Assembly (NCBI GenBank): GCA_036924285.1
Contig: JAYKYS010000009.1
Span: 23,354,001 to 23,418,000, forward strand
Source: Asterella californica
Taxonomy: Eukaryota > Streptophyta > Marchantiopsida > Marchantiales > Aytoniaceae
DNA: 64,000 bases
Direction of reading: 5' to 3'
In this document: positions 13,966-25,994 of the stretch, piece by piece
Layout of the letters: each line of letters begins with the position of its first letter
How positions within the stretch are numbered: position 1 is the stretch's first letter
Notes under the pieces: generated by a model
Told to the model about the DNA's origin: nothing
Database searches by the model: none
What the model saw: the letters and a program-made list of their open reading frames with translations, nothing else
Translations under genes and position numbers: made by a program

Positions 13966-14067
13966 GCATATTCACCTCTTCCGAGTTCGGAAGAGGGAAA
14001 ATATGCACGGATCTTTAATTTATGTTCTATCCTTTCCTCTTGGAAGGGTTAGATCATAAATTAAAGA
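13966..14067 (+). repeat. Paired foldback hairpins, copy 2
   Basis: The first hairpin (13966-14007) has TGCATATTCACCTCTTCCGA/TCGGAAGAGG arms and carries GCATATTCACC. The second (14012-14067) has TCTTTAATTTAT/ATAAATTAAAGA arms and a CTATCCTTTCC/GGAAGGGTTAGAT core. Order and orientation are the reverse of copy 1 at 8664-8768. Confidence 0.6.
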
Positions 14068-15775
14068 TACTCACAATTTAATATTTTTTATTCAGTGGGG
14101 GTAAGCTTTTATTACGTAGCGAGAATGGCTAGACACACTTCATTTATGGGTTATTCTGTTATGTCAAACTCCACTTGTGGTTCACGAAGACACTTAGACT
14201 TTATTTAATATTAGGTGTTTCTAAAAATATCAAAATTCAATTAGACAACTCTGGACAGTGAGTGCCTTCCACAGGAGATGTGTTTCTAAAAATAATTAAT
14301 GTACACTTCTTTCCGCAAGAAATGTCACCATACGAGCTATTAAGCTTCCAGCTTCATTTAGCAGCTCCAAGTACATACTTCTGTAAGTAGTACGAAATTG
14401 GTATAAAGTTATCTGAACCCCAGCGCCCTACCGATGAAGAGAATTTAGATTCCGTTTTTTCAGTTTGTCTCTTTCTGTTCTCTAACCGGAACGAAGACTT
14501 CTATGCATATATATTCACTTGGTTCACTTTTTGTTTTTGCAGTAGTGAAATATATTACTCGATTTAATTAATTTAAATGTCAAAACTAAAAATTAACAAA
14601 TGAAAAGAGAACAATGTGAACTCATAAAGACTACCCAGAAAGATACGCGATTCTATAACGGCTTCTATACAAAACTAGCCGTTGAAAAGTTCAGAAGCTT
14701 TCCCATCCCCTTAATAATTATCTTTAAACTTTGACACCCTCATTAAGGAGACTCCAAACACGACCTAGTTTTTACGGCGGTTGTCCCGTAAACTGAAAAC
14801 CATCGAAAGAAGGGTTCTATAAACACGACCGTTGCCGTAACTCGTCTGCAGCCGTAACTCTCTAATATTCATCACAATTCAAAATTACTCAATACATTTT
14901 TTGTGCATTGTTTGCATGATCTGATAATACCGTACTTTGAGGTCAGATTAATTAATTACGAGAAGAGGATGTAAAAGATTTTTAAAACTACAAGAGTACA
15001 ATGCTGAAATCTCAAAAGTTGTTAAATTTAACTATAATACTTTTGAATGAATAATAAAAAAAATATTATTAATGAAATTAATACATAAATCAATGAAAGC
15101 ACTCATGTTTTCTAAATGTACATGAGGTGAATAAGCATACCCAAAGGTTTGTGCTGGACAAGTGTTGGGGGAAGAGGAACGTAAATGCGGGTTGGCTGAC
15201 AGCCTTGAAGGTTGTAAATATTTTGTGCTCTGAGAATGTAGTCACGTCTTCTTCGGCGTCCTGGGCATGTCATTTTTCTCAGGACGTGAATGGTGTACGA
15301 GCGAGGAACGGAAAGTGACGTCATGTGAAAATAGTTCCGTCCCGAAATGAGCTGCCGGCATTATCGTCATGACGGTCGAGAACCGCTCTTCGACGGCGTT
15401 ATTGAAGGGAAAGTTTTACGTCTTTTTCAAAGACCCGGACCCCGCTCTTCAACGACGTTACATGAAGAGAAACTGAACTTCACATCGCGCTCGCTTTCCT
15501 ATTTTGATACTCTACTCGTCCTCGCATTTCTTGTTTGTTTGATTTTCTTATTTGCCTCGGCTTCTTGGATCGGACTGATTACTGACAAATGTCTCGTATT
15601 AATGTAGCTTTCTTCACGGTGAAAGCGGATTGTTGTCACGCGGTATGATGAACTCGTCGAGGTATTTCCTACCGAAGGTACCGCCTCCTTGACGGAATCG
15701 CTGAAAGTCGCTCTAACGTCGCAGAACGTCTCATGACGGTGGGCTCTCGCTTCATGACGAGGTCAGTCTAATCAC
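14068..15775. other. Intergenic, no gene recognised
   Basis: The first kilobase is AT-rich; 15300-15770 is more GC-rich. A plus-strand frame at 15347-15607 has no recognisable motif. GGTGAATAAGC occurs at 15126-15136. Confidence 0.3.
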
Positions 15776-16001
15776 TGTTGATATAGTCTCAAGCTCTAGT
15801 AGATCGACGGCTAACATTAGCCGGAGTGGTTAGGGTAGTTACAATTAGTTAGAGGACTAACCTACCATTAGGATTTTCCTTGTACTCACCCTTCACTATA
15901 TATACATAGAGAGGCAAAGCCTCTCCTATCTCATTCTTATTTTACTTCCTTGTCTACTCGTTCTCTTTTCTTGAGTGTCCTCGAAGTATCAATCTTTTAC
16001 A
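15776..16001 (+). mobile_element. Ty1/copia LTR, plus orientation (5' LTR)
   Basis: A 226-bp repeat starts TGTTGATATAG and ends TTTTACA (TG...CA). It matches the minus-oriented LTR at 17619-17853 over its whole length with scattered changes. It is followed at once by a tRNA-iMet-type primer-binding site (TGATATAAGAGC at 16002, compare TGGTATCAGAGC), which marks it as a 5' LTR. No 5-bp duplication shared with the other LTR was found. Confidence 0.8.
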
Positions 16002-16771
16002 TGATATAAGAGCTGTAGAGAGCGCGTGTCCTTTGCTGATGAGCAAGATGGAGTTTGTGCATGAAGAAGTTCAAGAGAGAGTAGTTGGAGTTGTGTCTGA
16101 TGTCGAACATTCGGATGAGGTGAAATCGTTTCTTTCACCACCAGAAATTTTGAACATGATATCGGAGACATAGACATTTTTTTCTCGCTGATATCTGTAC
16201 ATCAGTCCTAATAAGACTGTCTTGTTCAGAAGGTGCGAATTGTTTACTCGGTCAAGTTTCAGCAATTTGGAGATTTTCAACGACATATTTTCAATTGGAT
16301 CTTTTTCGACCAAAACGAACTTTTAGGACTTGAGTCCAAAAGAAATACTTGTCCTATTAGGGTGGGTCTAAAATCCATCCCTGACACTTTGAAAAAATTG
16401 CAAAATTTCAAGATATCACACGCTTATTTTTGATCTCATTTGGTCCAGTTTTGACCTTTCTTGGTGTTTTTTTTCTTCATTCTCGCTGCAGGAGGAGTTC
16501 GCGGAGTTGCCTTATTGTGACTTGTGACAACTCTTGATCGCGAGGTGTGAGCGGACGAGTTTCGTGGAGGTTTTGTGAGGTTTTTTGTGCATAGAACAGT
16601 GCAATTTCTACATTGCAGCTATGACGGAATTCGTGTCTTTGATCACTAGAAAGAAGCTCGACAAGAAAAACTGCCAAGTGTGAAAGTTCCGGATGATGAC
16701 TTTCATGCATGGACAAGATCTATGAGATCTTATCACTGAGGAGGAGAAAGTGTCTGATGTATCCATTTCAG
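16002..16771 (+). pseudogene. Ty1/copia leader and gag N-terminus, broken
   Basis: After the primer-binding site (16002-16019) comes an untranslated leader. A gag start at 16621 reads MTEFVSLITRKKLD and then a copia-gag-like segment (KFRMMTFMHGQDLW). A TGA replaces the expected Trp just before KFRM. The reading ends after about 50 residues, where Replitron-derived DNA begins near 16772. The central gag region is missing. Confidence 0.7.
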
Positions 16772-17190
16772 ACCCGTTTACGCAAATGTCTACTCCCAAG
16801 GGTCTATCAGGACCTTTCTAACTCAAAACATAAACGACGTGTTTTTTAATTTCTATTGGGCTAGTAGCTTGCAAAGACAAGACTCTCTATCCATGTAAAT
16901 GTAGTAATGCTCCTCTTCTCTCGAATGATAGAAGCCCGCTTTCACACTCCTTATGAAGAAAACTGGAAAGAATGGACCATCGGATCATATCTAAGTCACC
17001 TCCTGTCTGCTGGACAATTAACGATATCTGTCTAAGAGACAAGAATGCGCTTCAAGATGAAAGCATTGTGCTTGGATATCGTCTAAGTTGAGGATGGACT
17101 GTACGTCGAGTCTGGGAGGAGTGGCAGAAATTGTAACCAACAGATTATCATCATCGGCACACTCATACTACGACATGAAGACAGACAATC
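16772..17190 (-). mobile_element. Replitron-like fragment A with internal deletion
   Basis: 16772-17025 aligns with about 45878-46130 of the second Replitron copy, and 17026-17190 aligns with about 46666-46830. About 535 bp present in that copy are therefore missing here. On the minus strand GVDICVN matches the GVDFCVN segment between the HUH and YxxK motifs. Coding is destroyed. Confidence 0.75.
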
Positions 17191-17618
17191 AGAAAGCAGC
17201 ATAGAAAAACATAGAGGAGTAGCACACTTAACTTTTTGTAGAAGTGTCGACCGTGAAGCAAAAATTGAAGCTGCGAATATTTTTGTCGAAATAGTCTCGC
17301 AGATAAGAATTGACGAGGAAATGTATGGGATTTCACAAAGTCTCATACTCTCAGCCATAATCGTCTCAGCTTGCGCAGCAGAACACAAAAGAGCGATATG
17401 ACGCTCACAGGTCACAGGTAGTCGTTGAGCGGAAGTAGGCCGCTTCCGCACCACACGAATAGAAGATACAACAGCAAACATGAATTCTTATACAAAGAGA
17501 CGATAGTAGCATGTTAGATCAAAATTATAGACGGCAGCGATAGAAGAGTAGGATACATAGAGCGATATGATCGTAAGAAGAAGTCGGCAGCGATACATTA
17601 CTGGAAGTCAGCAGCAAT
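17191..17618. other. Unassigned segment between Replitron fragment A and the copia LTR
   Basis: A minus-strand frame covers 17083-17481 but has no recognisable domain. A short motif, CGGCAGCGATA, recurs near 17532 and 17585. It may be flanking DNA of the copia insertion. Confidence 0.3.
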
Positions 17619-17853
17619 TGTAGAAGATCGATACTTCGAAGACACTCTAAAAAGAAAGAGCGAGTAGACAAGGAAGTAAAATAGGAATGAGACAAGAGGG
17701 GTTTGCCTCTCCATGTATATATAGTGAAGGGTCAGTACAAGAGAAACCCTAATGGTGGGTTAGCCCTCTAACTAACTATAACTACTTTAATCACTCTGGC
17801 TAATGTTAGCTGTCGATCTACTAGAGCTTGAGACTATATCAACAATCCTCTTC
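17619..17853 (-). mobile_element. Ty1/copia LTR, minus orientation (3' LTR)
   Basis: On the minus strand the 235-bp LTR starts TGTTGATATAG at 17853 and ends TTCTACA at 17619. A purine-rich tract (AGCTTGAAGAGGAT) lies immediately upstream at 17854 onward, as expected for a polypurine tract before a 3' LTR. It is homologous to the LTR at 15776-16001. Confidence 0.8.
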
Positions 17854-20775
17854 AAGCTCGACTCTATATCATGTACTCCTAGACAATGTCTGAAAGCATC
17901 AAACTTTTCTCTAGGTAACGTCTTAGTGAAGATATCGACAACCTGATCTCCTGTGCTCACATAATTGAGCTAAATCTTTCCTGCAAGGACCTTCTCTCTA
18001 ATGAAATGATAGTGCATCTCAATATGCTTCGTCCTAGCATGAAAAACAAGATTATTAGCTAAGTTCATGTTGCTAAATACAACAACAGGATTTGTACGCT
18101 CCACATCAATATCAGATAGCAGACATCAAACTCAAATTGATTCGCATGTTGCGTTCCTTGCTCCTTGATACTCTGCTTTTGTGGATGACAAAGCACGTAA
18201 GTTGCTTCTTAGAAGTCCAGCTTATAGCAACGCTTCCAAATCCAAAAGCATAACCTGACGTGGATCTCTTATCGACACTTCCTACCCAATCATTATTAGT
18301 GTGGTCATGTAACAACAATGATCCACGTATCGATAGTGAAGTCTGAATTACATCGGAAACTTCTCGTATCGGAGGATCCGCTTGACAACCTTCAAATATG
18401 GTCTCTGTGGTGACTGCATGAACTGATTGATCAGACCGATGACATAACTCAAGTCTGATCTGGTGATCGTCAGATAGATAAGACTCCCAACCATCTGTCT
18501 GTACATGCGTGGATCATCAAGTAACTCACCATCCTCTACTCCTAGCTTTACCTCTTGCTCTAATGGCGTAGCAATGAGTTTGCAGTCGAACATACCAAAT
18601 CTCTCAAGCATACTGAAAGCATACTGTCGATGTACAAGCCAAACATCCTTCCCATCTCTAATGAACTCCACAGCAAAGAAGTACTTGAGTTCTCCTAAGT
18701 CCATCATCTCGAACTCGGCTTTCAAGTGATTTTTGATACAAGGTCATTACGGTATATTGTATTGAGCGACGCTTCTCACTCGAGAGAAATAAGCTCCTCA
18801 CAGTTATCGATAATGATCAAGTCATCAACATAGATGGTGATCACAACAATCCGATCTCTTATTCTTAATGAATACAAGGTAGAGTTTGAACTACAAAGAT
18901 GGAAACCAAGGGACTACAAGTAGGAATTGATCTTTCCATATCATGCTCTTGGTGCATGTTTCAGACCATAGAGGACTTTCCGTAACTTACATACACGAGA
19001 AAGGAACTTAGGATCCTCATAACTTGGAGGTGCTGCTTGTAGACCTCCTCCTCAAGATCGTCGTTGAGGAAGGCGTTCTTGAAGTCCATTTGATGCATCT
19101 TCTAACCTTTTTGAGTAGCAATTGCAACTACGGTCCGAATAGTCATCATCTTCGTAACTGGAGCAAAGGTCTCCTCAAAATCCACTCCATGTTGCTGTGC
19201 ATAGCCCTTGGCTACCAATATGACCTTATACCGACACACGATATCATCTGAGTTGCGTTTGACATTGAAGACCCACTTGCAACCAATCGCTTTCTTATCC
19301 TAGGTAAGTCTACCAACTCCCAAGTCTGTTGGTGATGAAGCGCAACAAGTTCAGCTTCCCTAGCACTTATCCATGGGTTTTGTGCATCATCTCCTCAAGT
19401 GAACTCGGTTCTTGTTCTTGAAGAACATTGGCCATATATGCATGGTGTGCAGCAAGAAAACCTTCATGCATATACCTACTCACTGGATATTTTGTCCGTT
19501 CAGATCTACGAGAGATAATCGGTGTAGTAGTCACCTCCTCTTGCAACCGATCTGACGTAGACGTCAAGGTCTAGGACAAAGTATCCAATGGATGTAGAAG
19601 ATCCACATGTCTAGATGAGTCAAACATATGTTGCAATAGCAATCGCTCATCATGTGTAGAAACTACACTAGTTCCACTAGGTTGTGTTACATGGACTCCA
19701 ACGTTAACAATAGCTCTATGTGCAACGTATGCTGATATGAAATCCAACGACTTCTCCAGATCCTCCACTCAACGTACTACTCTGAGGTACTACAGTGGAC
19801 TGACTCCTTGGTTCTATAGTAGGTGCAGTGATGGCTACGACAAGTGCAGGAGCAAACCAAGACTGTAGCTCATCAAAGACAACATCTCTACTAATATAAA
19901 ACTGCATGGACGAAGGATTGTAACATCTATGTGTACATAACAGATACATCCGAAAACTTAAAAAAAAAAGTAATCAGACTTATTGTCTATGAAGACCTCT
20001 TGACAGCCTGTAACTTAGGCGTAGAGGCATCTAGTTTAAACAGCTTACCACTCTTGCTACCTCGAGCTATGATAGTGCTATTTGAATCTTCAATAAAGCA
20101 TCCATCTTTATTGAAGTGCACTTGCAGACCTTGCTCTATCAACTGTTCTATAGATAGAAGGTTTCTAGTCAACATTAGTACATGTAAGACATTATGTATA
20201 TCAGTAAACGTTGAAGTAGGAATGTCAAGTGAAATGTTATCCTTGTGCTGGATCTTGTGCTTGGTGTCATCTCTTATCACCACAAACTGAGGAGTCTCTA
20301 CAGACTCGAGTGAACTGAACCACTCTCGATGAGATGTCATGTGACTGATGGCGCCGAAGTCGATCACCTAGTCAGTCTGTGGCTCGAAAGTCGCATAACT
20401 CTGATGCGTTGTAATCAGCAAATGCTCGAAATAGACTTGCTCAGTGACTGCATAGTCTTGCTGGTTGCTGTTACCTTGCTAGGGGTTGTTGTCGTATTGC
20501 TGCCTTTGATTGTTTTGTCGCTTGTAGCATTAATTCGCATTGTGGCCTTGCTTCTTGCAGTAGTTGTAGGAACCAAGCGCATGTCTCTAGTTGTTGGAAG
20601 AACCAGACTATTGCTGGTTCTGCTGATTCTGCTGCTGTGACTGCTGCTGCTGTCCGTGATCTCGTCCACGTCCAACACCTCGAAATTCTCCAAAACTTGC
20701 AAAATAGACAGATTCTTGTTGATCCGTTGATGTAGAACTTTCCAATAGGCGCATCTCTTCTCCTAACATCATAAG
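17854..20775 (-). pseudogene. Ty1/copia gag-pol remnant, integrase core deleted
   Basis: Reading leftwards on the minus strand: gag C-terminus (about 20770-20400, ending in a degenerate zinc knuckle CKKQGHNAN-x-C); protease region (20367-19987) with DFGAISHMTS where D-S-G-A is expected; the pre-integrase segment; integrase C-terminal tail (CYNPSSMQFYISRDVVFDE, about 19920); linker with RRSERTKYPVSRY (about 19510); reverse transcriptase (about 19300-18348; MDLGELKYFFAVEF near its end); RNase H (18318-18112; KRSTSGYAFGFGSVAISW). The integrase catalytic core should lie between the protease segment and the C-terminal tail but is absent near 19960. Several frame breaks make this a dead copy. Confidence 0.85.
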
Positions 20776-20809
20776 AACAACTCGTTAATGACAGGCACTA
20801 TGTTCATCA

Positions 20810-21893
20810 GAAAAGAAAGAGTTTGTTGTCCATACATCATTCGGACGTGAATTCAGCTATCTTGTTTTCTCTACAGACAACATTCAGAAGAAGCAGAAAT
20901 GGTTTTTATTCTCGTGAATGAAGAGATATGTAGGAAATCTTGCAGCTGTATTGCATTACACAGCAGTGGAGTAGTCGTTCAAAAAAGTACTCAGAAACTA
21001 AAACTGTGAAAATGTCTTTCGTTAAAGGTTGTAGCATCTGTATATTACATTGCATACGCTGGAGAAGCAGAAGAAGAAATTACACTAGTGTGCTCTGTAC
21101 ATTATAGTACCCATGATATATAATGTATATTGTGGACATGGTTTGAAAAGGTTAGAAACAGTGCAAACTTGACGATGGTTTCATGCAGCTCCTTCTCTTG
21201 TAGCTCCTCCTGCGTATCAGAGTGATGTTAAAACTGTAAATGTTGTAAGTTAAATTTTTAAAGTAGAGATTCACAATAGGTTTGATGCTTACCTTCTCTG
21301 GCTCTGTCTACTCCAACACTCCGACCGACTGCACTGCACAGTGATAGATAAGAAGGTTGTGTCTGTTCAAACTGTGCTCGATGATGATCACTGGAGCAAG
21401 GTGTCTGTTGATCTTCTTCATTCTCATGCACTGCATCCACTGTGAAGTACCTGCCACGGTATTATTGCTAGAAAAAAACATTTCATCAATATCTTTCATG
21501 AGAACAGTTTCATGATGCATAATGACTCCAAGAGAGCATCGCTACACGCTCATTGGATTCCTGAGCCCACAACCACTTGCATGATGGTGCGTACTTGTCA
21601 GATTTTATCATCATTCAGGGGCACGTTCTGAGCGTTGTTCCCAGAGGATGTCAGATACGATATTTGTTATATTGCAACGCTCTCTGCAAAATGTTATTGT
21701 AGTTCAATTCAACTCAATTTTTCGTATCCGCTACACCTAGCAGTGTGAAAAGCTCATCACTGTATGTCAACCATGGATTCAGAAATGTTTTTCATACAAC
21801 AAATATGATGCGCTCCAGACTTTTCTTTCAACAATATCCTACCATCCCGACAAATGTGTGAAGCCCTTTGTTGTTCTATTGAACAACAAAGAG
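20810..21893 (-). mobile_element. Replitron-like fragment B (Rep C-terminus and 3' flank)
   Basis: This segment aligns along its length with 44728-45892. On the minus strand 21520-21308 reads HHETVLMKDIDEMFF, matching the Rep C-terminal region of the other copies (VVMKDIDEIFF, TPEDINNIFF). The left 500 bp correspond to the repeat-containing 3' flank. The fragment stops at almost the same element position where fragment A (16772) starts. Frameshifts disrupt the coding frame. Confidence 0.8.
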
Positions 21894-22183
21894 AATTACA
21901 TTTTGTTGTTCTATCAGTGACGTATTACGTTAAAGAATTAAATGTAATACATCAGTGATAGAAAGAATGATACGTGATAGAAAGAATTAAACGTATCACG
22001 TCAGTGATAATACATTCCTTTCCGTGCTGCAAACGACATAGAACATAAATTTAGAGCAAAGTATTTAACGTAATTTGCTTCAAAAAAATACGTAATCTTG
22101 ACGAACTTATACAAATCCTGCAAAATGTATCGCTTTGGCTCTATATTTGACATTGTCAAAACATCTCACCCAACTTCAACTTT

Positions 22184-24039
22184 GGTGAATAAGCATGCCG
22201 TGAGAACAGCTTGATTTTAACTCAATCATGAGAGAAAATCTTTTAGGTATGAAATTAGATTCTCTAATGAACCTCACAAGCCAACCCAGCTTGAACCTCG
22301 ACCTAGAATTTTCAGACCGCACGCTAGACATGTCGTTTAAATTCCTTTTCCTTTCTCCGTTTTTCTTTTGGAATTATTTTCTCCGTGTAGCTTTTGCTGT
22401 TACACGAGTTAGCCCACCCTTTCCAATCTCGACTCCCACGGACTGTTCCGGCAAGCAAAATAGCGAGTAAGCGAATTGCGCAAGCAAGCACCCAGATGAC
22501 CGACAGACGATAAGTCCAAGCAGCAGCATAGAGGATTTGCGGCCTCGTCTAGATAACGATGTATGGTGCACTACGGTGACCCTGTCATAACAAGCGATAG
22601 AATCCGCCAAGTAAGGTGCACTGAACACATCAAGCAAACACCTGCAGGATACAAGACAAACGTGACATAACGACGATAAGCAAACAAAGAAGAAAATACG
22701 GGCTCCGTTCTGATAAGCAAAAAAGTTGTCGTCGTTGCGAATGACGGCAGAGCAAAGTGAACTGAGTAAGCAGAGCGGGGCGAAGCGAAGTGAAAGAAGA
22801 AAATCCCCGTCTTATGATGTAGGCTGTAGTGCGGCAGCCTCGTCTCGATACACTCTGTCTTGACAACGATGCATGATGTCTTGCGGTGGCTCGTCATAAC
22901 ATAATCCCCGTGATGACTCAAGAATTTCGCTATTTTGATTTTGCAAGTCCTTGGGAACATGTCTAGCCCGTATAGATCTTTCAAGGCTTGTCTAACTTCT
23001 TGTTCGACCCTCAGAATTGCTTGATTTCTTTAAGCGCCGAGTGAACGCCTCGGTTAGATATGAGCCCGTGGGCTACGTCTTTAAGTGTTGTATTATTTGA
23101 TAGAGGACTCGTCCTGGGCGTTTTGCTCAAGGAGTTCAAAGAATCCCCATGCCCGGTGTCTCTCTCGGAGTACATTTATGACTGATCTAAGTTGTTATGT
23201 GTAAGTTTGTGTCGAATAGTTTACAGTATAATCCTTTTTGAGCGATAAATCGTAAAAGATTTTCATGATTCTACCCCGGCCTACAGGCTTCATTAAATAG
23301 TTTTTTATCTTTTTCTTACTAGCCTTTACAAGGGTTTTGTACACCCACAATGTGAGGCTCCCACAGGGTGCTTATTGCAATAAAAAAAAGGAAAAATCAA
23401 CTTTTTGGCCTTTACGAAAGAAGGCCCATAGGGAGAGGGGCCCCGGTCTGCCGTCACTATCATAGGAAGATTCATAGAGGAGAATACAACGGAATGAGGC
23501 TGAAACGCGAATACTCGCGGTAAACTGTTCCAATAAGCAAAAAAACAGACGTCATTGCGACGAAGCAAACTGAGCAAGAAAGCGAGCGAGGCGAGCAAAA
23601 GACGAAAATCCCTGTCTTACGATGCATGTTGTAGTGCAGTGGTCTCATCTCGATACACCTGCCTCGACAACGATGCAGGCTGCCTTACGGTGGTCCTGTC
23701 ATAACATAATCCGCCAAGCGGATGCAACGACAAAGCGAACGATAGCAAGACGATACACCTGCAGGATACAAGACAGACGCGGAGTGAACTGACCTAACGA
23801 GGATAACGATACAAAATACAGCGATACAGTGGTCTCGAGATAACCCCCAGCTTTAGCGATACAAACGGTCACATCGTCTAACGTAAATAAAAATAATATT
23901 TCCGACCATGGTCGAATTCGCGAAAATAAGCTAAACCGCAGAACCTAACCATCCAATCACTGGTTTTAGAAAAATTACATTTCCGCTCGTCTTGTAACAC
24001 AACATATTAAGCAAAGTTTGTTGAGCATGCTTATTCAAG
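22184..24039. mobile_element. Candidate 1.85-kb element with short inverted ends and internal direct repeats
   Basis: The left edge carries TGAATAAGCATGC and the right edge its reverse complement GCATGCTTATTCA (24026-24038). Inside, a block of about 200 bp at 22698-22912 recurs at 23521-23715, both containing AAGCAAAAAA and ending TCATAACATAATCC. A shorter related piece lies at 22545-22625, and CACCTGCAGGATACAAGACA occurs at about 22638 and 23756. No coding region was recognised. The element boundaries are inferred, and no target duplication was found. Confidence 0.4.
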
Positions 24040-25240
24040 GACAATCTCGACTGATTTAGTGATCCGATCTATTTTTTATGAAATGATCCCGTCCGAGATG
24101 TACTCGAATGAAAACTAATTTTTTATTTTCAAATATTATTTTTCATTCTCAAATCACACCCAAGTTTTAACTCTCCGATCATCTTCGTCAAATATTAAAA
24201 ATAAACACTCTTAATGTCGAGAATAAACCTCGACAGCTTGGTTCTCATGACCCGAGTACTTGCGAGCGAGATACTACAGTAGGTGGTGTAATCCATACAA
24301 GAGCAAACGCTCAGAGGAAATCAGCTCCAAAAAACAAACCAAATAAAAAATTACAAACATTACAAAACAAGTATTCTTAACGTCTTTACAGAGGTGACTA
24401 ACTTGTTGGAGGAGCAGTATGACCTTCATAAGACAAAATATACATCGAAAGTGGACTTTTGTCCTAGAGAAGGAAGAAGACAAGCGTTAAGTGCGAGAAA
24501 AAATTAATGAAATTGATTAGTTCTTAATGAAACCTATTCTAAGTTTCAGGGCGCAAATTTTTCTGTAACAAACGATTTATTCTTCCCTAAATTTCGAAGA
24601 GAAGATGCACTGCCAAAACAGTTCTAAAATCATTGAAATCGAAAGTGACAAAACGAAAATTTACAAGAATAAAATTTAAAACAAAATAAATTAACATGTT
24701 TTTTGTATAAAAAATCTAGAATACTTGAGTCTAAAATTATGAATATAATAAAAATACAATTTATAATAAATAAAAATAAAAAATATTTCGTTATTTGAAC
24801 ACTTGACCGTGAAAAAACTAAACTTATAAACAATACAGTACTAAATACTCAATCTGGATTATAAAGTTTCGAATGTCAAAAAAAGTAAATTTTTTTCTCT
24901 CTTTTGTTGACTTATAACTAAACTATGAATAATTTTATCATAGATTAAAAATTTCATAAAATAAAATCCAAAATTTTTTTAGAAATTCTGAAAAGTTTAA
25001 GAAGGTCTGGAGATAAAATCCGAAAAAGTTTAGGAAAGTCTGGAGAAACAATCCGAATGACAAAACCATGTATGCGGTTCTCTCACGGGACAAGGTCAGA
25101 TAAAAACACACCAATAATATTTATTTTTTCTTCTTAAGAAACAGCGATCGAATTAAGCTATGTGCAATATACCTGATAGGGTCCAATATCTGGACTCAAA
25201 ACACTTCTCTCGTGTCCACGTTGCGGGACAGGCTTGCTCG
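24040..25240. other. AT-rich intergenic DNA
   Basis: No recognisable gene. The stretch 24620-25060 is very A/T-rich. A near-repeated phrase (AAGTTTAAGAAGGTCTGGAGA and AAGTTTAGGAAAGTCTGGAGA) lies around 24988-25045. Confidence 0.3.
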
Positions 25241-25269
25241 TAGCTAAAGCAATTAAATATCTTGTCTAG

Positions 25270-25994
25270 CTAAGAGCAATTAAATATCTGGTCTTTCTTC
25301 TTCCAGACTACTGTTGTGCAGTCTGCGTTGGATTCTTTACCTTCTACCGCAGCTTGATCAAGTCTATTCATTTCCATTAGGGCTCTTAAAGTATATATAC
25401 ACCATACTGCAAGCATTTTGTTCACCCATCCAATGCATACATGATCACTATGTATCCACAAGGGTATTCCAAGTAACAACTTCGTGGTCGTTATGCCCGT
25501 GATCGTGCCGTTTAAATCGGCTATACGACAAGATTACTACCCTTCCACATGTTGAATGCTTCTTTTCCCGTTTCAATTTCTACGATGCATTTTTATTCTG
25601 GTCGACGGATGCCTAAATATCAGTCTGAGGCAGAAACCATCCATGACGGTCACCAGTTCAGTCCGAGAATCAAAAGGTCCATCCTGAAGTGGAACATCTG
25701 CAGTTAGCAGTTAGCAGTCAGCAGTCAGCAGTTTTGATCCAATCGTAGCCATGTTCTACACCGTCTTGCTTTCCAGAGTACCTTTGGAACATAGGTACAC
25801 ACCTCTAACCACCGAAGATCCTTGCATAACAATCGCACGTAGTGTGTACTGCTCCACTTAATGTTCCTTCTTGCATACGCGCTCCACCAGAAGACGAATG
25901 CCATGAAGCCACCCATCTTCAATCCGGCTACCAGTGCAGAATCATCACTGGAACAGTCCCATTGACGAAATGATAACCCACAACCAAGAGCCAT
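25270..25994 (-). CDS. Possible small membrane-protein gene, unrecognised
   Basis: Two minus-strand open segments look protein-like. One (25725-25994) has a hydrophobic stretch GLKMGGFMAFVFWWSAYARR; the other (25270-25479) reads IPLWIHSDHVCIGWVNK followed by LAVWCIYTLRALMEM. A TTCCAG acceptor precedes the first hydrophobic segment, and a GTAAGT lies just before the ATG at 25994, so that ATG may be intronic. No family was recognised. They may be two exons of one short gene just downstream of the MRF gene, or chance frames. Confidence 0.25.

Noticed and set aside
17083..17481. 132-aa minus-strand frame next to the copia LTR
   Set aside because: It begins in unassigned DNA and runs into Replitron fragment A; no homology was recognised.
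22571..22984. 137-aa minus-strand frame
   Set aside because: It lies in the internal repeat block of 22.2-24.0 kb and has no domain signal; the repeat copy at 23.5 kb does not preserve the frame.
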